A stretch of DNA of 64,000 bases from Pacificispira sp033344895 (GCA_965229685.1 OZ245920.1:372001-436000), one strand, 5' to 3'; counted from the stretch's first letter, positions 38,666-47,924 are shown. Numbers and translations: made by a program. Notes: generated from the sequence alone by a model not told the origin.

Positions 38666-39570
38666 CAGAAGTATCCTTCGCGCTTTTTCTTTTCCATCGA
38701 CCCGGACTGATCATGGTCGATAACGCGGCCCTGCCGTTCGGAGGTGCGTGCAATCAGGGTTTCAGCAACAATTTCCTGAAGCGTCGCCGCCTCGGATTCG
38801 ACGGCGGCGGTCAGCGGGTAACAACCCAGCGTCCGGAACCGCACCGTCTTCATCTCCGGCGTCTCGCCTTCGTTCAGCGGCATCCGGTCGTCGTCGACCA
38901 TGATCAACTGGCCGTCGCGCTTCACGACCGGGCGCGGCTTGGCAAAGTAGAGAGGTACGATGGGGATGTCCTCGGCCATGATGTATTGCCAGATGTCCAG
39001 CTCAGTCCAATTGGACAACGGGAAGGCACGTACGCTTTCCCCCTTGGCGATGCGCGTGTTGTAGAGATTCCAGAGCTCGGGACGCTGGTTCTTCGGATCC
39101 CAGACATGGCCCTTGCTGCGGAAGGACATGACCCTTTCCTTGGCACGGGATTTCTCCTCGTCCCGCCGGGCGCCGCCGATGGCGCAGTCGAACTTATGCG
39201 CGTCCAGTGCCTGCTTGAGCGCCTGGGTCTTCATGATGTCAGTGTGCAGGCTGGAACCGTGGCTGAACGGTCCGACACCATCGCGCAGACCATCCGGATT
39301 GGTATGCACCAGCAGTTCAACGCCGAGCTCAGCCGCCCGGCGGTCGCGGAATTCGATCATCTCCCGGAACTTCCACGTCGTATCGACATGCAAAAGCGGG
39401 AAGGGTGGTTTCGACGGATAGAACGCCTTCATCGCAAGGTGCAGCATCACCGACGAATCCTTGCCGATGGAGTACATCATCACCGGGTTTTCGAAGGAGG
39501 CCGCGACTTCCCGGAAAATATGGATGCTCTCCGCTTCGAGGCGGCGCAGGTGGGTCAGGCGATCGGACAT
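38665..39570 (-). CDS. cysD: Sulfate adenylyltransferase subunit 2
   Basis: 301 residues, standard length. The catalytic subunit transfers AMP from ATP to sulfate. The PP-loop is MYSIGKDSSVMLHLAMKAFY near residue 34; HVDTTWKFREMIEFRD and GARRDEEKSRAKERVMSFR follow. It is translationally coupled to cysNC. A perfect 15-base palindrome lies about 80 bases upstream and may regulate the pair in response to sulfur. Confidence 0.97.
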   Translation of the reverse strand: MSDRLTHLRRLEAESIHIFREVAASFENPVMMYSIGKDSSVMLHLAMKAFYPSKPPFPLLHVDTTWKFREMIEFRDRRAAELGVELLVHTNPDGLRDGVGPFSHGSSLHTDIMKTQALKQALDAHKFDCAIGGARRDEEKSRAKERVMSFRSKGHVWDPKNQRPELWNLYNTRIAKGESVRAFPLSNWTELDIWQYIMAEDIPIVPLYFAKPRPVVKRDGQLIMVDDDRMPLNEGETPEMKTVRFRTLGCYPLTAAVESEAATLQEIVAETLIARTSERQGRVIDHDQSGSMEKKKREGYF

Positions 39571-39647
39571 GGATTGAGGATTCCGTCGTGTTCAGTTCAG
39601 GACAGTCATAATACGCGGCTGCATAACGGAGTGCGCCGGTCGTGTCC

Positions 39648-39662
39648 ACACTAATTTAGTGT
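39648..39662. promoter_or_regulatory. Perfect 7-1-7 palindrome upstream of cysD
   Basis: ACACTAATTTAGTGT reads the same on both strands apart from its centre base. It is placed 78-92 bases before the cysD ATG, a typical operator position. A transcription-factor site for sulfur control is inference. Confidence 0.5.
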
Positions 39663-39716
39663 AAATTTATCTGACGGCCGAATGCGTAGCTGTCGTACTC
39701 CCAATATCAAATTCTG

Positions 39717-39745
39717 TTGACACCAAAATTGCAGCAGCTTACATG
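39717..39745 (+). promoter_or_regulatory. Predicted sigma-70 promoter for the glycan locus
   Basis: TTGACA (39717-39722), 17-base spacer, TACATG (39740-39745), about 130 bases before the first gene. The -35 is perfect, the -10 is weak. It is the only clear promoter before a run of genes extending to the window end. Confidence 0.45.
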
Positions 39746-39876
39746 GCTGGAGCACCGGCAGTGGATTCACTGCGGGTGCGGTAGCTTGGAAAATTCCTGA
39801 GCTAGGCCGATACGCGATCCGCATACTTGCTGTCGCAGCCTAGGATCGAAACCCACACCAGAAAGCGAATTTCCAC

Positions 39877-40614
39877 GTGACGTCATTCCAATTGGCGGGA
39901 CGAACGGCGGTCGTCACCGGCGCCTTGGGCAAGATCGGCAGGGCCATTGCTGATGGTTTTGCGAATGCCGGCGCAACCGTGATTGGCATTGACCGCGACG
40001 CTGACAAAGGTGGTCGCTATCCCGTTATCGCGTATGATGTCGGAAATCCGGAAGCGGTTCCGGAGTTAATGGACCAGTTGGGTGCGGATTTTACCGTTTG
40101 GGTGAATGCGGCATATCCGCGGACAGAAGACTGGGGCAGGGACCCAGGCGACGAAACCCCGGAAAACTGGATTCGCAACGTCACGCTGCAAATGACTGCG
40201 TCCTGTGTGATCGCTGAAGCGGCATGCCGCAAGATTGCGATGCACGGCGGTGGGGCCGTGTTGAACATTTCGTCGATCTATGGCCTGCGCGCACCGGATT
40301 TTTCGATTTATGAAGGAACCTATATGGGGGTTCCTGCCCCTTACACGGCGATCAAGAGCGGCATCATAAATCATACCCGTTATCTGGCAGCGCGTTATGG
40401 CCGGGATGGCGTTCGCGTCAACGTTTTGGCGCCCGGCGGAATTGCTGCGGGACAGCCGCAGTCCTTCCAGCGCCGCTACTCGGCTCGTACGGCGCTGGGA
40501 CGCCTCGGTGAAGCTGCCGATATCGCCGGCCCCGCCGTATTTCTGTGTTCGGATGCAGCGGCCTACGTGACAGGGGTCTGTCTGCCGGTCGATGGCGGGT
40601 GGCTTGCCGTATGA
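39877..40614 (+). CDS. SDR-family oxidoreductase, PtmA-like
   Basis: 245 residues, short-chain dehydrogenase. NAD motif TGALGKIGRAIADG (near 15-28); catalytic Ser in NISSIYGL and the Tyr/Lys pair in YTAIKSGIINHTRYLA; C-terminal VNVLAPGGI and LPVDGGW. The pattern, including IYGLRAPDFSIYEG, resembles flagellin-modification protein PtmA of Campylobacter, linked to legionaminic acid production. It opens the glycan locus and overlaps the next gene by four bases (ATGA). The substrate, a sugar intermediate, is inferred. Confidence 0.82.
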   Translation: MTSFQLAGRTAVVTGALGKIGRAIADGFANAGATVIGIDRDADKGGRYPVIAYDVGNPEAVPELMDQLGADFTVWVNAAYPRTEDWGRDPGDETPENWIRNVTLQMTASCVIAEAACRKIAMHGGGAVLNISSIYGLRAPDFSIYEGTYMGVPAPYTAIKSGIINHTRYLAARYGRDGVRVNVLAPGGIAAGQPQSFQRRYSARTALGRLGEAADIAGPAVFLCSDAAAYVTGVCLPVDGGWLAV

Positions 40615-41204
40615 GAGGTTGTGATTCGGCCGCTCCGACTCTGATCGGCACCCAGGTCTCTTTGGAACCGTTCACGATGTCTCATGCGTCCAATCCCAGT
40701 TATCTGCATTGGCTTCGCGACAGGGAAGTCGTTAAGACGCTTAATCTGCCAAGGTATCTGGAACGGTCCGTCAGCGATGATGAAATCCTCGACTATTGCC
40801 GGACTGCGATAGCGGCAGACAATACTCTCTTCTTTGCCCTGTGTGAGACAGAGGGCAATCGGTTCGTCGGAACGGTCAAGGCCGCGTCGATAGACCTGTT
40901 CGCTGGAACCGCTGACATTGGAATCATGCTCGGTGACCGGACCTGCTGGGGCCGGGGATATGCCAGCGAGGCCCTGGCTCTTCTGTGTACATACCTTTTC
41001 GATGTCGTTGGGTTGCGTCGCCTTACTGCCGGATCCATGGCAAACAATCCGGCGATGATCCGGGTGTTCGAGAAGCTGGGTTTTCAAATCGAAGGCGTGG
41101 CCCGGCAGCAAGACCGTTTCGGTGACGACTATCTCGACCACATTCACATGGGGTGCCTTCAGGACGAGTTCCTGGGTTTCCCCCCTTCCCAAGGAAATAC
41201 TTGA
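40611..41204 (+). CDS. GNAT-family acetyltransferase (RimJ/RimL or PseH type)
   Basis: 197 residues. The acetyl-CoA loop is WGRGYASEALALLC near residue 107, followed by the RLTAGSMANNPAMIRVFEKLGF segment typical of RimJ/RimL-like enzymes and of PseH, which acetylates a 4-amino sugar in pseudaminate synthesis. Its position in the locus favours acylation of an amino sugar. ATG 40611 overlaps the SDR stop. A second GNAT gene lies at 54895. Confidence 0.82.
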   Translation: MRGCDSAAPTLIGTQVSLEPFTMSHASNPSYLHWLRDREVVKTLNLPRYLERSVSDDEILDYCRTAIAADNTLFFALCETEGNRFVGTVKAASIDLFAGTADIGIMLGDRTCWGRGYASEALALLCTYLFDVVGLRRLTAGSMANNPAMIRVFEKLGFQIEGVARQQDRFGDDYLDHIHMGCLQDEFLGFPPSQGNT

Positions 41205-41205
41205 G

Positions 41206-42405
41206 ATGAAGAATACCTGGCGTTTCGGCGATCATGAGTTTGGCTATCTGCGCGAAGTGCTGGATTCGGGATTCGGATCCGGGACCTCAGGCAGCATGAA
41301 CAACCGCTTCGAATCCGCTTTCGCTGAAAAAGTTGGCGCCAAATACGCTGTAACATTCAACTCCGGAACGTCCACGCTGCATGCTGCGCTTGACGCTGTC
41401 GGCGTGGGGTATGGTGACGAGGTTATTACCGCGCCCCTTACGGTGATTTCGAACCTGGACGTAATTCTGGCGCAGAATGCGGTGCCGGTCTTCGCTGACA
41501 TCGACCCGGATACTTTTAACATCGATCCGGATGACGTTGCCCGCAGGATTACCTCGCGCACCAAGGCCATTATGCCGATCTCGCTCTATGGACTGAGCTG
41601 CGATCTCGATCCGCTGATGGAGCTTGGCCGAAAGCACAACATTGCGGTCATCAACGATGCGGCCGAAGCGTTCGGTACTTTGTACAAAGGACGCCCGATC
41701 GCGGAGATCGCGGACATCACGTCCTATTCAACAGAGAACTCGAAGCACATTACGACAGGTGACGGCGGTATTGTCGTGACCAACAACGAAGCCTATGCAG
41801 GTTGGATGAGAAAGTTCGGCAGCCTGGGGTATGCGGCGCTCAAGGCAAAGGATGGGCGCATCCGGAACAACAAGGATATTTTCCAAGATCCGACCTACAA
41901 ACGTCATGACGCCTACGGCCATAACTATCGGATGCCGGAAGTCGCCGCGGCGCTTGGCCTGGCGCAAACCGAGCGTATGGATTGGTTTCTGGACATCCGC
42001 CAACGCATCTCGCAAATGTATCTGGAGGTGGCGGCAGAAGCTGACTATCTCGTGCCGCAGAAGGTGCCGGACGGGTATCACAACAGCTATTGGACCGTCG
42101 CGTTCCGGTACGAGCGCGACGATGTATCGTGGCAGGAGTTCCGCCACAAATACACGGAGTTCGGCGGCGACGGGATCTATGCGGCATGGGCACTTCTGTA
42201 TCATGAAACGATCATGACGTCCGGTGCCTGGAAGCGTCGCTGCCCACCCCTATACGATGGCATCGATTTTCCTGAGCAAGGACTGTGTCCGAACGCCGAG
42301 GCGGTGCAGCCCAAAATCATGCAGTTCGTCAACAATTACGGCAGCATCGAAGACGCGGAGCCCAAGGTCGAGGCGCTGCGGAAAACGATTGCGCATTTTC
42401 GGTAA
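41206..42405 (+). CDS. DegT/DnrJ/EryC1-family sugar aminotransferase
   Basis: 399 residues, PLP enzyme that would aminate a keto-sugar nucleotide. FNSGTSTLHAALDAVGVGYGDEV near residue 51 is the family phosphate-binding start; the Schiff-base lysine is K180 in NSKHITTGDGG; the C-terminal part contains NYRMPEVAAALG. The loop before the lysine (SYSTENSK) differs from the SFH or SFN form of the other two DegT enzymes in the locus, so it probably acts on a different substrate. A start at 41206 follows the GNAT stop by one base. Confidence 0.88.
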   Translation: MKNTWRFGDHEFGYLREVLDSGFGSGTSGSMNNRFESAFAEKVGAKYAVTFNSGTSTLHAALDAVGVGYGDEVITAPLTVISNLDVILAQNAVPVFADIDPDTFNIDPDDVARRITSRTKAIMPISLYGLSCDLDPLMELGRKHNIAVINDAAEAFGTLYKGRPIAEIADITSYSTENSKHITTGDGGIVVTNNEAYAGWMRKFGSLGYAALKAKDGRIRNNKDIFQDPTYKRHDAYGHNYRMPEVAAALGLAQTERMDWFLDIRQRISQMYLEVAAEADYLVPQKVPDGYHNSYWTVAFRYERDDVSWQEFRHKYTEFGGDGIYAAWALLYHETIMTSGAWKRRCPPLYDGIDFPEQGLCPNAEAVQPKIMQFVNNYGSIEDAEPKVEALRKTIAHFR

Positions 42406-42444
42406 TAAAGCGTTTCGAAACGCTTCCGTATTGAGGACAAGGTA

Positions 42445-43221
42445 ATGACGAAAGATACTTCCGTTATGGCGAAATTCATGGATTGGCTTCGCGGCGATTC
42501 CAAATCCATCAAGTCGCGTTTCTTCTACCGACCCCTGGAACGCTTGGATCTCTTTTGGAGCACCAAGATTCGCGGCGAAACATATACCGAATGGTATCGC
42601 CGCCGGATGAATCGCATGGCCGAAAAAAGCAGCAAGGCCAACCGCCCGCTGTCTCAGAAGTATCTCGACAATGCCGTCATTCAGGTAAACTACCTGAAGC
42701 ACCATGACCTGAAGCCGGATCACGACGTTCTGGAATATGGGTGCGGCATTCTAAGGGTCGGTCTGCATCTGCTGCCATATCTGGAGGAAGGCCGATATAC
42801 GGCGGCCGACATTTCGGAGAACCGGATCGAAAAAGGGGTTGGTATCCTCGCGGAGAAAGGGTTCGACAGGTCCGGCTATCGTACCGTGGTCCTTACGACC
42901 GCGGAGGCGCGGGAACTCGGTGATGTCCGATATGACTATATCCTTGCCCATGACGTGTTTGCCCATATGCCGCTGAGCGAATGTCATGTTTGCCTCAAAA
43001 GCCTGGCGCGCCACCTGAAGCCGAAGGGGCAGATCTTCGTTACCTTCGATATCTCTGACGAAGCCTTCTCCACGAACGCCAAGGACTATTGGTTCACCCG
43101 CGATCAAATCCGGAAAATGGCCGAAGAAGCACGACTCGTATCGCAGGAAATGGAAGATTGGGCCGACTTCAAGCTGCCGACCCAGACCACCCAGAAGATG
43201 TTCCGCTTCACCCATGTTTGA
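42445..43221 (+). CDS. SAM-dependent methyltransferase
   Basis: 258 residues. Class I motif I is VLEYGCGILRVGLHLLPYL near residue 95, and the acidic motif II is YTAADISENRIEKG; DYILAHDVFAHMPLSECHV matches post-motif strands of the Methyltransf_11/25 group. A basic N-terminal segment of about 70 residues precedes the fold. In this locus an O- or N-methylation of the sugar is likely, but the target is unknown. Confidence 0.82.
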   Translation: MTKDTSVMAKFMDWLRGDSKSIKSRFFYRPLERLDLFWSTKIRGETYTEWYRRRMNRMAEKSSKANRPLSQKYLDNAVIQVNYLKHHDLKPDHDVLEYGCGILRVGLHLLPYLEEGRYTAADISENRIEKGVGILAEKGFDRSGYRTVVLTTAEARELGDVRYDYILAHDVFAHMPLSECHVCLKSLARHLKPKGQIFVTFDISDEAFSTNAKDYWFTRDQIRKMAEEARLVSQEMEDWADFKLPTQTTQKMFRFTHV

Positions 43222-43247
43222 GTGATTGACGGAAGAGAAACGGGGCG

Positions 43248-44294
43248 ATGAGCGACACCATGTCCGACGACGGGGTAGCTGTGGGCCGGATTGTCTGTAC
43301 CTGCCTGGAACTGACGACCGCCGACTTTGTCAATGTAATGACAGAGAATCCGGAACTGGATTTCGAGCGATTGCTGGCAAAAAGCGGTGCGGGTTCAAAA
43401 TGCACGGCGTGCAGGCTGGATCTGGAGACGATCTATGTCGATCGCTTTGATACACTGGTTCGGTCCGGGGTTGCGGCAAAATCAGGCGACGGCACGGGCG
43501 CGGGCAGAACTTCGAAACGCCTCGATCTGAGCCTTCGTGCTTTCCTGCGGTCCGGATTGCGGATGCTGGACCGGATCGCGCCGATGCACCCAGTCATGCT
43601 TCGGGACTTTTCGCCGGTTGTTGCAGGCGCCGGACTGCAGCAATCGGTGCGGATCGCCAACGATCCGGTTTTCACCGATGCGGAAAAATCCTGTAGCTCG
43701 ATGACAGCGTCGATCGTACTTCGTGACGGGGATGGGCGCGTTTTGAAGAGGGAGCAGCACACCATTCCGCCCAACGGTATGATTTCGGTTCCGCTGAGCG
43801 AAACCCTGCTGGAATCGGCAGTCCGCGCGGGCCGTGCGCCAAGTGAAGGCGAGTTGGTCTGCGGCGCCGTGGAGACGAGCCGCCGCTGGAAGTCCCCGTC
43901 GACCCGGGGCACTACCCGGCCGCAATTGTTGATCGAGGGGCGTTCGGGCAACGGTTCGGTCCATTCCCAGGGGCCGGCCGGAATTGGCACCTATCATTTC
44001 AGTTTGGCGGTGAAGCCGGATGGGGAGCGATCCTTTCTGGCCGTCACCAATGCGGACAGCCGTGTGCTGACGGTTCAGATTGATTATCCCTTGAATGCCG
44101 ACGACTGCCAGATCCGCATACCGGCATTTGGCGCCCGGCTCATAGAACTCGATGCGGTAGCGGCGGCCCGCGCACAAGGCGTGAAAAAAATAGCGGCTGT
44201 CACAGCCAAAGTGGACGGGGGGTGCAAGACGCATCTGTTGACCGCATCGCCCAATCTCGATCGTGTCGCGATCGATCATCCGGCCGAGGCCTGA
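43248..44294 (+). CDS. Unknown protein with N-terminal Bfd-like [2Fe-2S] motif
   Basis: 348 residues. The first 60 match the Bfd/bacterioferritin-associated ferredoxin pattern: C17-x-C19 in IVCTCLEL, an acidic helix, then C52-x2-C55 in GSKCTACRLDLE; the 33-residue spacing is close to that in Bfd (Cys4, 6, 38, 41). After a Ser/Gly linker, about 110-348 is a beta-rich region without recognised motifs (VLRDGDGRVLKREQHTIPP, NGMISVPLSE). It ends four bases before the next gene, which also encodes a beta-rich unknown. An iron-sulfur protein in a glycan locus is unusual; role unknown. Confidence 0.65.
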   Translation: MSDTMSDDGVAVGRIVCTCLELTTADFVNVMTENPELDFERLLAKSGAGSKCTACRLDLETIYVDRFDTLVRSGVAAKSGDGTGAGRTSKRLDLSLRAFLRSGLRMLDRIAPMHPVMLRDFSPVVAGAGLQQSVRIANDPVFTDAEKSCSSMTASIVLRDGDGRVLKREQHTIPPNGMISVPLSETLLESAVRAGRAPSEGELVCGAVETSRRWKSPSTRGTTRPQLLIEGRSGNGSVHSQGPAGIGTYHFSLAVKPDGERSFLAVTNADSRVLTVQIDYPLNADDCQIRIPAFGARLIELDAVAAARAQGVKKIAAVTAKVDGGCKTHLLTASPNLDRVAIDHPAEA

Positions 44295-44298
44295 GCCA

Positions 44299-45141
44299 AT
44301 GGCCTACCATTATCTGATCCCTTTGGTTTTCTCGAAGCCCGTTGGATACGAAATGTCCCTCGCGGTCCCAGGGGCGCTGATCGCTAAACGCCTGGCGGAA
44401 CGCAGCGCCCGGGTGCAGGTCGAGGTGAGGGCCACCATAGACGGCAGCCTTGTCTTCGAAGAGGTGCGGCAAATTGATTTCAGTGACCCGGCAGCCGCCG
44501 CCGGCGTCGAGGAGTTCTCGATTCCGGCCAAAAGCGATGCTGACGACGGTCTGCAACCGGGTTTTATCGAGGTGGAAATTTTGAACCCGGACGGAAAAGC
44601 CGTCTTTTCCACTAAGGCGCCGCCAGAACTCTACGGCCTCTATTTCCGGGAAGGACGGCAGTCATTCCGCGCCGACGGCAGCTACAAGTTCGGTGCGCCG
44701 TCCGTTATTGCCTCGGTCGCGGAAAACAAAGCTTTTGTCGAATCATATCCGGTTATCTGCATCGATCTGGAACGCGGATGTTTAGAATCCCTGTCCCTTG
44801 TTAATCCATACACAAGGGCGCTTCTCGTTTCAGGCAAGACGGCAGACGGCCGGGAATTCAAACGAACGCGCGTCGCGGCCCGGTCCGCGGTTAAGCTGGA
44901 CCTCACGAAGCTATTGCGGCCAGGCGAAACCAGGCTTGATACGCGCCTTCAGATAACCGCGACAAATCGAGTGCTGACGTATCACGTGCGGCATGATGGA
45001 TTGTCGGTGCCTTACATCTCGGATCACGAACATTTGGATATCTTTCGGTCCGACCCCACACACACACCATTGTCGCTTTACCTGCGGGAGCGGTTCGCCC
45101 GGACTCTGAAGCGCCGCTACGGGATTCGAATCAGTGAGTAA
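44299..45141 (+). CDS. Unknown beta-rich protein of the glycan locus
   Basis: 280 residues starting MAYHYLIPLVFSKPVGYEMS. It has no signal peptide, membrane helix or catalytic motif that I recognise. Predicted strands include RVQVEVRATIDGSLVFEEV and RLDTRLQITATNRVLTYHV. It may share a fold with the second half of the preceding protein, as both have alternating short strands and similar phrases, but I cannot align them by eye. Its ATG lies four bases after the Bfd-fusion stop, so they are probably made together. Confidence 0.6.
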   Translation: MAYHYLIPLVFSKPVGYEMSLAVPGALIAKRLAERSARVQVEVRATIDGSLVFEEVRQIDFSDPAAAAGVEEFSIPAKSDADDGLQPGFIEVEILNPDGKAVFSTKAPPELYGLYFREGRQSFRADGSYKFGAPSVIASVAENKAFVESYPVICIDLERGCLESLSLVNPYTRALLVSGKTADGREFKRTRVAARSAVKLDLTKLLRPGETRLDTRLQITATNRVLTYHVRHDGLSVPYISDHEHLDIFRSDPTHTPLSLYLRERFARTLKRRYGIRISE

Positions 45142-45145
45142 TGCC

Positions 45146-47017
45146 ATGAGTAAGCAGTTGGGCATGAGCGCCGGCAGAGCGGTTCTCGATGAGAACACCG
45201 CCTCGCGATCCACTGTGGTGAAAATTGCCCGGCTTTGTGGGGTAAAGAAAATTCAGGTTGCCGCCGTGGCGGGGCTGGGATTGGCGGGTGTCCTGTTCGA
45301 CGCCCTCGGTCTCACGATGTTGTACCCGATCGGTGAGTATCTGTTGAATGAAGGTGAAATGGATTCACTGTTGGCGACATCCCGTGTCTGGGGTGGGTTG
45401 CACACGGCATTCGGCTGGTTCGGAGTTGAGCCGGGTATTGCTGCCGTTGTGGCGCTTTCAGCTGGATTTCTGCTGTTTCGGCAGGCGGTGACCTATCTGC
45501 GCCTTGTCTACCAGGCGTCGCTCAGTTTCATGCAGGCCCGGAGAATCCGGCGCTTGCTCTTCCTGGATTTTCTGGCGGCGAGGCTTGATTATCAGGAACG
45601 TCTGTATTCAGGCCCGTTTGCAAACTCGATGACGACAGAGACCACTCAGGCCTCTCAATCCATCAGTACGCTTCTGGAATTTCTGAACGCCTGCGCCTTT
45701 ACCGTCGGCTACGTGTTGCTGCTGTTCTGGCTGTCCCCATTGGCCGCCCTTGCGGTGATCGCCGTTCTGGGGGCGGTGGGGTTTGGCATGCGCAATCTGC
45801 TGCGCCGTGTCCGGGATCTCAGCCGCGAGATCGTCACGGCAAATGCGGACTATGCTCAGCACTTCCTCGAACGCTGTCGCGCAGGGCGCCTTATCCGGCT
45901 GACCCAGTCCGAAGACTTCGAAGTGTACAATGCGACCCGGCTGTTGAATCGCCAGGAAAAAAAGAACGTGCAATCCATCAAGGCGATTGCCGTGACCGAA
46001 ATCGGAATTGAGCCGCTTGCGTTGGTGATCGGCATTCCGCTGCTGGTCGCCGCGGTCGTGGTCTACGGCGCGGACTTGCCGACAGTTGGCATGTTTCTGG
46101 TCATCCTGGCCCGATTGGCGCCCATGGTGAAACAATCCATGCGCGGATGGCAGGCCTACTTGCGAGTGCGCGCCTCTGCCGAGAACATTCTCGCGGTCGC
46201 GGAAGAACTGGCGTCTGCTCGAGAGCAGTCCGCAGGCGTAAGCAGCCTGCCACTTCCTGTCGAGGAAATCCGCTTTGAGGATGTAAGCTTTTCCTATCCC
46301 GATGCCGACCGTCAGGCGCTGGATGGCATCAACATGTCAATCCCCGGCAAGCAGATGACCGCGATTGTTGGGCCGTCCGGCAGCGGGAAATCGACACTGA
46401 TCGATTTGTTGCCCCGGCTCAGGGTGCCCACCCTTGGCCGCGTCACGGTCAACGGGACGCCGTTGGAGGACATCCGGATTGATGATCTGCGCGCCCAATG
46501 CGCCTATGTCAGCCAGAGTCCCACACTGCTCTCCGGTACGATTGCGGAGCATATCGGCTATGGAATGGGTGAACTGGACCAAAAGTCGATTGAGGAAGCT
46601 GCAAACCTTGCCAATGCGGCAGAGTTCATCGACCGGTTGCCAAAAGGGTATGCCACCCATCTGGGCGAGAGTGGGACCGGATTGAGCGGAGGGCAGAGGC
46701 AACGTGTCGAACTGGCGCGTGCGCTCGCCCGGCGTTCCTCCATCCTCATCCTGGATGAACCGACGAGCAATGTGGATGGCGAAAGCGCGGCGCGGATTGC
46801 CGACGCGTTGAAAAAGATTCGCGAGCAGACGGACACAACGATCATCATCGTGGGACACCAACTGCGCGCAATCGAGGGAGCCGACCAGATCGTCGTTATT
46901 CGAAATGGCAGGGTAGAGGCGCATGGCAAGCATGAAGACCTCGCGGCGCAACCAGGTTGGTATCGCAGCACCTGGTCACGCCAGACCGGTGTTGACCCGA
47001 GAGCGGATGACGAATAA
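45146..47017 (+). CDS. ABC transporter, fused permease and ATPase
   Basis: 623 residues from ATG 45146 (GTG 45134 is also possible). The N-terminal membrane domain of six helices runs to about residue 340, followed by an ATPase: Walker A GPSGSGKST (409-417), Q-loop YVSQSP, signature LSGGQRQR (513-520) and Walker B ILILDEPTS. This is the type-IV half-size exporter layout of MsbA and of polysaccharide or peptide exporters; it should form a homodimer. It probably flips a lipid-linked glycan or exports a precursor of the product. Confidence 0.9.
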   Translation: MSKQLGMSAGRAVLDENTASRSTVVKIARLCGVKKIQVAAVAGLGLAGVLFDALGLTMLYPIGEYLLNEGEMDSLLATSRVWGGLHTAFGWFGVEPGIAAVVALSAGFLLFRQAVTYLRLVYQASLSFMQARRIRRLLFLDFLAARLDYQERLYSGPFANSMTTETTQASQSISTLLEFLNACAFTVGYVLLLFWLSPLAALAVIAVLGAVGFGMRNLLRRVRDLSREIVTANADYAQHFLERCRAGRLIRLTQSEDFEVYNATRLLNRQEKKNVQSIKAIAVTEIGIEPLALVIGIPLLVAAVVVYGADLPTVGMFLVILARLAPMVKQSMRGWQAYLRVRASAENILAVAEELASAREQSAGVSSLPLPVEEIRFEDVSFSYPDADRQALDGINMSIPGKQMTAIVGPSGSGKSTLIDLLPRLRVPTLGRVTVNGTPLEDIRIDDLRAQCAYVSQSPTLLSGTIAEHIGYGMGELDQKSIEEAANLANAAEFIDRLPKGYATHLGESGTGLSGGQRQRVELARALARRSSILILDEPTSNVDGESAARIADALKKIREQTDTTIIIVGHQLRAIEGADQIVVIRNGRVEAHGKHEDLAAQPGWYRSTWSRQTGVDPRADDE

Positions 47018-47053
47018 GCGGCGTTTGCAGCTTCGCGCTAAGGAAACCCTGAA

Positions 47054-47857
47054 ATGAAAATCGGTGCCCTGATCCCTGTGCGTTTGACGTCCGAGCGGTT
47101 GCCTGGCAAGGCGCTCATGGACCTGGCCGGTAAGCCGGTCATTTTGCGTCTTCTGGAACGAGTGGCGGCCTGCCGGTTCATTTCGTCGCCGGAACACGTC
47201 GTGGTGTGTGCGACGACCGACGCGTCGGATGACCCGCTTGAGAAGGTTGTCACCGAAGCCGGATACTCTGTGTATCGCGGGGAAACGGATGACATTATCG
47301 CCCGTTTCGACGGTGCCATGCGGGCTTTCGATTTTGATGCGGTCATTCAGGCTGATGGCGACGACCCTCTTTCAGCAACAGAATACATGGACGTTGTCAT
47401 GGCGCGCCTGCTGGAGGATTCGGAGGTCGACATTGTAACCGTCGATGGCCTTCCGCTAGGTACGGCGACGAAGGCCTTCACACGTCGGGCAATGGACAAG
47501 GTGATCCGGTCTTACAGACAGGGCCGCAACGACACCGGTTTCATCTACTTCTTCACCAAATCCGGTCTTTGCCGACACGAGGTCATCCAGCGAACGGACC
47601 CGGCGCACAGCTTGCCGGATGCTCGATTGACACTGGACTACCCGGTCGATCTTGAGGTGTTTCAGGCGATCTTTGAGGCACTCGAACGTCCGGATGGGCC
47701 ATTCGGGCTGAGCGAAACCGTGGAATTCCTAAAGCTGAACCCGGAGGTTCGGAACCGGAACCTTACGGTTCAGGATGAGTACTGGCAGCGAACCGCCGCC
47801 AAGACAGAACTTTATATGGACGATCCCGACGGTACGGTTCGGAAGATCGTATTCTGA
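47054..47857 (+). CDS. CMP-sugar synthetase-like cytidylyltransferase (NeuA/SpsF/KdsB type)
   Basis: 267 residues. It begins GALIPVRLTSERLPGKALMD, the nucleotide-binding P-loop-like motif of CMP-KDO, CMP-Neu and SpsF enzymes; VIQADGDDPLSATEYMD near residue 97 supplies acidic metal ligands, and LTLDYPVDLEVFQAIFE is the typical C-terminal segment. One expected role is activation of the nonulosonate to CMP-sugar. A second enzyme of this class lies at 55467; which serves which sugar is open. Confidence 0.85.
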   Translation: MKIGALIPVRLTSERLPGKALMDLAGKPVILRLLERVAACRFISSPEHVVVCATTDASDDPLEKVVTEAGYSVYRGETDDIIARFDGAMRAFDFDAVIQADGDDPLSATEYMDVVMARLLEDSEVDIVTVDGLPLGTATKAFTRRAMDKVIRSYRQGRNDTGFIYFFTKSGLCRHEVIQRTDPAHSLPDARLTLDYPVDLEVFQAIFEALERPDGPFGLSETVEFLKLNPEVRNRNLTVQDEYWQRTAAKTELYMDDPDGTVRKIVF

Positions 47858-47924
47858 CCCAAAACTGTGCATCCGGCATAGACCGGTTCGTACCCTATCG
47901 CGCATTGACTGGAGACTTGAGACC

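Larger units (their letters stand above)
39571..39876. other. Divergent control region between cysD and the glycan locus
   Basis: 306 bases, clearly more AT-rich than the flanking metabolic genes; no gene seen. It holds a palindrome at 39648-39662 near cysD and a promoter-like pair at 39717-39745 facing the glycan genes. The change in base composition begins here, which may mark the border of acquired DNA. Confidence 0.6.
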
